Made by a program: the position numbers and the translations under genes. From an uncultured Phocaeicola sp. (GTDB lineage Bacteria > Bacteroidota > Bacteroidia > Bacteroidales > Bacteroidaceae), in NCBI GenBank assembly GCA_944320885.1, contig CALUJE010000007.1, forward strand, positions 1 through 64,000: a stretch of DNA of 64,000 bases, read 5' to 3'. Positions 59,730-64,000 of this stretch are shown piece by piece. The notes below the pieces were generated by a model. The model was not told where the DNA came from and did no database searches. It saw only the letters and a list, made by a program, of their open reading frames with translations. Positions within the stretch are counted from its first letter, which is position 1. The number at the start of each line of letters is the position of its first letter.

Positions 59730-61139
59730 TTATTTGAGAGCCGTATTAATTATTGTTTTGATTTCGGATGAAGAAGGGCGCGGAGCATCAGCATTGATTA
59801 CCTTACCGTCTTTTCCGAAGAGCATGAAGCGTGGGATACCTTTAATCTTATAAGGATTCATGATTTCATCGCTTCGTTCTCCAGCGAAGAGCTGAATGCC
59901 ACCCATACCTTTTTCCTTCAGCATGTTTTTCCATTTGTCGTAATCCTTGCGTGAGTCTACAGACACGCTCATGAATACGATGTTCGGATTATTATGATAA
60001 CTTTCTTCCAGTTTAATCATGTGAGGAATTTCACGGTTGCACGGTCCGCACCAGGTAGCCCATACGTCTACGTATACCACCTTTCCTTTGAAGTCAGAGA
60101 GTGCTATCTGTTTGCCGTTGACATCCTCAAACTTGAAGTCAATGGCATCGTGTCCGGCCGAGTTGTCATCATATTTGGCAATGATTTCATTAAAACGTGC
60201 TTTCTGGCTGTCAGTAATCAGATATTGTGCATACTTCTGCTTATACTCCATAATACCCGGATAAGTACGTATGAATTTTGCTCCGTCTAATATGAATTCA
60301 CCTTTTACGGTATCGTTTACAATTAGCTGTTCTTTCAGAATGTTATCTTGAGCATTTTTCATTGCTTCTCTCAATTTGTCATCAGAAAGATTGGGATTGT
60401 TTCCGCGTAAGGCACATGTGTATCCTCTGTTTATAAGTCCTATTCCACTAGGATAATTTAAGATGGCTGTGGTTTGAGTCAAATCTTTTATATTAATATT
60501 ACGGTAGAAATCTATGTAGTCACTGCCTTTGGGGTGCTCTGTTCTCGGTGTATTGATAAACATCTCTGCGATGTGGAGTAAATCAAACTTTTTATAATCT
60601 TCGAAAGATTGGTTAAATGTCTTGTTTGTTGTTTTTGCTGCAGGGAATGCTTTTATTTGTGGTAGCATTTCTTCAAATTGTGGAAAAAAATCCTTGTAAG
60701 TACTCATGCTGTTCATAAAGTAAATAGCTTTCTTCTCCAAAGGTTGAACCAGATTATGCCATGATTCTATAGCTTTGTTTTCTTGGGTGTTATTTCCTTT
60801 CAATCGGAAAGTTTCTCTTTCAATTTCAAAATTCAAATCATCGCTGGGTTTGAAATAGAATACGTAGCGATATGTGGATGCCATCGGATTGCTTCCACAT
60901 ATTACATAATATCCTTCTTTTTCAGGTTGAAAAGCAAAGCTGAATAGATTGTTCTGCACATTGGAAGTGGTGACTTCTTCAAAATTGCTGTTTCTTATTT
61001 CATATAATCCCATCTTCTGTGACTTTGCTTCACCAATCCATTTGCCCTGAATAATGGATAAATCATCTTGTGCATAACTATACATGCTTGTATAGAACAA
61101 TAATGTTACTGCGACATACAATTTACATAATCTTTCCAT
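59730..61139 (-). CDS. TlpA-like thioredoxin-fold protein, copy 1
   Basis: The 469-residue paralogue has the same order: signal peptide (ends M-Y-S-Y-A-Q), DUF4369-like domain, helical middle and C-terminal thioredoxin domain with W-A-T-W-C-G-P-C-N-R-E-I-P and G-I-P-R-F. It comes directly after the PKD-like lipoprotein. TlpA-like proteins are regular members of SusC/D-DUF4843-PKD clusters in this phylum, where the cargo is probably a peptide or a metal-containing ligand rather than a plain polysaccharide; this is an inference from gene content. Confidence 0.88.
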   Translation of the reverse strand: MERLCKLYVAVTLLFYTSMYSYAQDDLSIIQGKWIGEAKSQKMGLYEIRNSNFEEVTTSNVQNNLFSFAFQPEKEGYYVICGSNPMASTYRYVFYFKPSDDLNFEIERETFRLKGNNTQENKAIESWHNLVQPLEKKAIYFMNSMSTYKDFFPQFEEMLPQIKAFPAAKTTNKTFNQSFEDYKKFDLLHIAEMFINTPRTEHPKGSDYIDFYRNINIKDLTQTTAILNYPSGIGLINRGYTCALRGNNPNLSDDKLREAMKNAQDNILKEQLIVNDTVKGEFILDGAKFIRTYPGIMEYKQKYAQYLITDSQKARFNEIIAKYDDNSAGHDAIDFKFEDVNGKQIALSDFKGKVVYVDVWATWCGPCNREIPHMIKLEESYHNNPNIVFMSVSVDSRKDYDKWKNMLKEKGMGGIQLFAGERSDEIMNPYKIKGIPRFMLFGKDGKVINADAPRPSSSEIKTIINTALK

Positions 61140-61175
61140 GATTATAATAATTATTAGGTTGTTTATTGTTTCAAA

Positions 61176-61203
61176 GAAGAGCCATGTTTCAACATAGCTC
61201 TTC
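61176..61203 (-). terminator. Hairpin after the PKD-like gene
   Basis: A stem of about 12 bp (gaagagc with gctcttc plus catgt/acata) with a short loop lies 14 bp past the stop of the lipoprotein gene, followed on the minus strand by tttgaaac. It is a weak terminator that could lower expression of the TlpA-like genes. Confidence 0.6.
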
Positions 61204-61216
61204 TTTATTTTAGAAA

Positions 61217-62722
61217 TTAATTACTTCTGAATAATAAGAAACGTCCGTTACCTTCACCTTCGTATGTTGCAACAGGTTTTGGGTTGATTTCCGGATTACT
61301 TTCTCCCAAAAGGTCATAGATGTAAAGTTTCCACTTCTCGTCTTTAGTGGTCAAGACTGCCAGTTGATTGATATCGGTAGAGAAAGCCTGTTTAATGGCA
61401 GTAATGGTTTCTCCTTCCGGATAAGATATAACTTCTTTTTCTTTATCTTCGAGAGATAAATCTTGGGCGTTTTCGTACGAATAAACAGCATTGTTATGTT
61501 TGAAATATACAAAATCAGCGTTAAACGCCGGAGCTACAATGTCTGTTTTTAAAAGTTTACTTTCTTTTGGTACAATGGAGAACGAGGTGATTGCTGTGGA
61601 ACTTGAATTCTTTGCACGTAATAATGCTCCTTCTTCGGTATCTTTATGTTTAAGAACAATGTAGCCTTGTCCCTTCATAGATCTGCAATTGTGAGCTATA
61701 CAAACAATGGAATAAGGCATGTGTTTGAATGAATAGATAGAATCGTCTTGTTTCAAATCAGGCATATCTATGAAGGAATCATTGTATCCGTCTCCCACAA
61801 GAAGAGAATTTGTAGCTTCATCGTATACAATACAGTTTTTCAACCCCATAGGTATACCACCTCCTTTATAAAGTTTATAAGTACCTGTTATTGGGAATAC
61901 TTTTCCAATGTTTCCGATCAAGCCGTTAACTGTATAAAGTCTTCCTGCATTTTGTAAGAAATGGGTTCCGTGATAAACATAAATGCAGTATTGTGGATCA
62001 CATTCTTCGGGAGTACTATAGAACTGCTCTTCAAAATTTTTGAAGAGTTCTATTTTTTTTGCGTTGATGCTATATATTTCTTTGCTGCTTAATACATGGA
62101 ATACAGACTGATTGGTTAAAGTTACTACATTCCCGTGTTCATCCGTAATGTTATGATAGTATCTATCCTGTTGATATTCCATTGAAATGGCTGTACCTGG
62201 AAGTTGGAGGTTCTTTTTACGTAATACGTCTTTATATATTGTCCCTTCAAAGTTGATATAATCAAAATCAGTTTCTTCGCCATTGTCTTTTAATATATAC
62301 CAACCTTTGTTGTCTACAGCCGTAGATATAACGTTCAATTTTGTTTCTGCACGAGAAAATATATTTGTCTCTTTGTCTATAACTTTGTAACTTAATCTCC
62401 ATACGCCTGGATCTATTGTTACTTTATAGTTTAAATCTTTAGTATTACCGATATCTTGTCGTTCAGGGGCTTTACCTGCAACTTGATATTCCATGACATA
62501 CCATTCATATGTATATTTGTCAGGGTTGTCCATGCCTTCTATTTCTGGTATGATGCTGAGTGTTTGACCGACTTCTATGGTCATTTCTTTTTCGAACTCT
62601 CCAATTGAAATAGGAAGAATATCCTTTTCATCTTTATATGTATAATTGCCTTTATCATCTACACAACTGCAAATGAAAGATAAGATGAAAATATATAAGC
62701 TGTATTTTATAAAATTTCTCAT
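61217..62722 (-). CDS. PKD-like domain lipoprotein
   Basis: This 501-residue lipoprotein has lipobox S-F-I-C-S-C and the N-terminal pattern of the PKD-like family: D-D-K-G-N-Y-T-Y-K-D, then E-M-T-I-E-V-G-Q-T-L-S-I-I-P-E-I, and Y-T-Y-E-W-Y-V-M. The C-terminal two thirds are rich in short strands and may be a propeller (A-G-R-L-Y-T-V-N-G, L-L-V-G-D-G-Y). It is a surface-exposed partner of the SusD-like protein upstream. Ligand is unknown. Confidence 0.82.
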   Translation of the reverse strand: MRNFIKYSLYIFILSFICSCVDDKGNYTYKDEKDILPISIGEFEKEMTIEVGQTLSIIPEIEGMDNPDKYTYEWYVMEYQVAGKAPERQDIGNTKDLNYKVTIDPGVWRLSYKVIDKETNIFSRAETKLNVISTAVDNKGWYILKDNGEETDFDYINFEGTIYKDVLRKKNLQLPGTAISMEYQQDRYYHNITDEHGNVVTLTNQSVFHVLSSKEIYSINAKKIELFKNFEEQFYSTPEECDPQYCIYVYHGTHFLQNAGRLYTVNGLIGNIGKVFPITGTYKLYKGGGIPMGLKNCIVYDEATNSLLVGDGYNDSFIDMPDLKQDDSIYSFKHMPYSIVCIAHNCRSMKGQGYIVLKHKDTEEGALLRAKNSSSTAITSFSIVPKESKLLKTDIVAPAFNADFVYFKHNNAVYSYENAQDLSLEDKEKEVISYPEGETITAIKQAFSTDINQLAVLTTKDEKWKLYIYDLLGESNPEINPKPVATYEGEGNGRFLLFRSN

Positions 62723-62743
62723 GACTAAGATATTAATAGGTTT

Positions 62744-63493
62744 TTAATCAAATGTAACAGGACTTCCATCTGCTTCGCACAGAGGTTCCTCTGGATGAGC
62801 TGTGTTATAATCAATTAAGGCTTGTTTAGCAGTAGATTTTAGCCAATTAATATATCCAGGATCGTTAGTAGGATAGTTGTTAAAGTCAGTTAGTCCAGTA
62901 GAATTAATAATAAATTTCATTTTTACGCTTCCCCAAGTAGTGCCGAATGCACGTCTCCATTGGGTATCCCAATTGTTGGGTTTTATGGCCATATCCGTTG
63001 TTGTTACTACAAAATCTCTCCATTCATTAATACCTGGACGGAAGTATTCATTACAGCCTATCGTTAATTCTATGCGTACTTCCTTGTCTGCAATACTTTT
63101 GTCTCGTAGGAATACTATGGGAATTTCTGTACGTACTTCTCCGGCAGGAATGCATATATGTTTTTGCATTTCGGGATCGTCAAACGCAATAAAATGAGTT
63201 CCTGGTATTGCAGCATTCGGTTTACCCGTGTTGGTCTGTATTAAATTGATTGGACGATCATAATCAGTGGGGAATCCCATGGTGCAGATCACTATGCGTA
63301 CCGTATCAAAGGTGACATCTTCATTGTAGATGAAAAATGAATGGTTGATACTGTCTTTTTGACCATAGTTTTTGTTTTCAAAATAGAGAGCGGGATCATT
63401 TTCATAGGTATCCATCTCGTTCTCTTTACAGCTACTTATTAGATTGATAAACAAAATAGAGAGGAATATTGGTATATATGTAATTTTTCTCAT
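62744..63493 (-). CDS. DUF4843 domain lipoprotein
   Basis: A 249-residue lipoprotein (lipobox L-I-S-S-C-K) of the DUF4843 family, always found next to SusD- and PKD-type genes in Bacteroidota. Family traits are Y-E-N-D-P-A-L-Y-F-E near residue 30, D-T-V-R-I-V-I-C-T-M-G near 65, the G-T-H-F-I-A-F segment, and a C-terminal K-F-I-I-N-S-T-G-L region. The function is unknown. Spacing of 21 bp to the PKD-like gene and 9 bp to the SusD-like gene indicates an operon. Confidence 0.85.
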   Translation of the reverse strand: MRKITYIPIFLSILFINLISSCKENEMDTYENDPALYFENKNYGQKDSINHSFFIYNEDVTFDTVRIVICTMGFPTDYDRPINLIQTNTGKPNAAIPGTHFIAFDDPEMQKHICIPAGEVRTEIPIVFLRDKSIADKEVRIELTIGCNEYFRPGINEWRDFVVTTTDMAIKPNNWDTQWRRAFGTTWGSVKMKFIINSTGLTDFNNYPTNDPGYINWLKSTAKQALIDYNTAHPEEPLCEADGSPVTFD

Positions 63494-63502
63494 AATAATA
63501 TT

Positions 63503-64000
63503 TTATTCAAAGTTTGACATTCCATCAGGTTTGGGTATTACATAACCGTTTTCAGGTATATTGAAAGTTTTAGGCCATGTTAATGCTGAATAATTGTGTT
63601 TCTTGTAAAAGAAGAATGTTTGTCCTTCTCCAAAGAATTCTTTTCGGTATTCTTTTTCTAATCTGTCCAATCGGTCTTCATCACTAGCCATAGAAGGTTC
63701 ATCAATGGAAGATGAGAGACCTCTAGCTGTTCTGTAGGTAGTAAAATAAGTCTTGGCTTCTTCCAAAGGCAGATCTTCAATAAGAACTAGATACATTTCA
63801 GCTGTTCGTAAGAGAGGTATTCTTTTATCGGATTTTATGTTGTCATTTCCTATAAATTTATAGAATGTATTAACTGTTATTTCGTTATATTTTTTTTCTC
63901 CCCAATAACGGCTATTGGTATATCGAATGTCATTTGTATGGATAGTACTTTCATAGCAGCTTTCTACATTTGACTTATTTTGAGTATATATTGCTATGCT
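63503..64000 (-). CDS. SusD/RagB-type lipoprotein, C-terminal part (partial)
   Basis: The frame is open to the right edge and gives the last 165 residues of a SusD-like protein; start and lipobox lie outside. The family motif P-L-L-R-T-A-E-M-Y-L-V-L-I-E lies at about 63780-63823, followed by A-R-G-L and L-E-K-E-Y-R-K-E-F-F-G-E-G-Q-T-F-F-F-Y-K, which replaces the W-R-E-R-R...G-x-R-W-F-D of glycan-type SusD. A SusC gene probably lies just beyond the window. Confidence 0.9.
   Translation of the reverse strand, partial: SIAIYTQNKSNVESCYESTIHTNDIRYTNSRYWGEKKYNEITVNTFYKFIGNDNIKSDKRIPLLRTAEMYLVLIEDLPLEEAKTYFTTYRTARGLSSSIDEPSMASDEDRLDRLEKEYRKEFFGEGQTFFFYKKHNYSALTWPKTFNIPENGYVIPKPDGMSNFE

Overview
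The window reads as chromosome of a gut-type Bacteroidales bacterium (Bacteroides/Phocaeicola-like). The evidence is two SusC/SusD-type glycan or nutrient uptake loci, many Bacteroides-style lipoproteins (short signal, lipobox, then Cys-Ser/Asp), promoters with the Bacteroidota -7 element TAnnTTTG, the gene content and order of the division and cell-wall cluster, and moderately AT-rich DNA with weak Shine-Dalgarno sequences. No rRNA genes, CRISPR array or prophage were seen. One tRNA (Glu, TTC) is present.

Layout. 1-1422: tail of a probable FecR-type regulator followed by an intact IS4-family insertion sequence. 1995-8166: housekeeping genes (two FKBP prolyl isomerases, a sirtuin, rubredoxin, RNase HII, cytochrome bd oxidase cydAB). 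8167-8875: a long non-coding region holding two kinds of phased repeats and two identical operator-like palindromes. 8876-27495: a polysaccharide utilization locus with its own LacI-type regulator, SusC/SusD, a fasciclin-domain lipoprotein, a probable surface glycan-binding lipoprotein, a clan-A (agarase-like) glycoside hydrolase, a propeller-like lipoprotein, a GH99/71-like protein, GH31, GH2 and an SGNH acetylesterase. An internal terminator at 17188 may split it into two expression levels. 27887-33426: a PL10-type pectate lyase, an MFS exporter, an ApbE-like flavin transferase with an altered motif, and a DUF1593 protein broken by a one-base frameshift. 33583-36722: gpmI, a DUF3109 protein and a GIN-domain lipoprotein. 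36833-39557 (minus): gyrB, rpsT and tRNA-Glu. 40106: recO. 40969-57047 (minus): a compact dcw cluster from mraZ to ftsZ plus yqeY, lacking murF. 57386: an MgtC-like membrane protein. 58231-64000 (minus): the distal part of a second SusC/D-type locus (SusD, DUF4843, PKD-like lipoprotein, two tandem TlpA-like thioredoxins), running off the right edge.

The most unusual signal is non-coding. Eight intergenic loci carry short arrays of degenerate units spaced 20-23 bp, mostly 21-22 bp. They fall into three sequence families: a GC-rich TGGCGACCAAGGCTCAG family at 1779, 16991 and 39888; a CACGTG-core family at 8229 and 31738 with identical core spacing of 23, 22 and 20 bp at both loci; and an AT-rich ATAAGTTAT/ATAGGCCAT family at 8427, 27589 and 38902. 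Unrelated sequences sharing a period of about two helical turns suggest a common architecture. A second strong signal is a pair of identical palindromes (TGTGTGCGCACACA) 148 bp apart, the proximal one touching a textbook Bacteroidota promoter in front of the LacI-type gene. This fits an autoregulated, possibly looping, switch for the whole locus.
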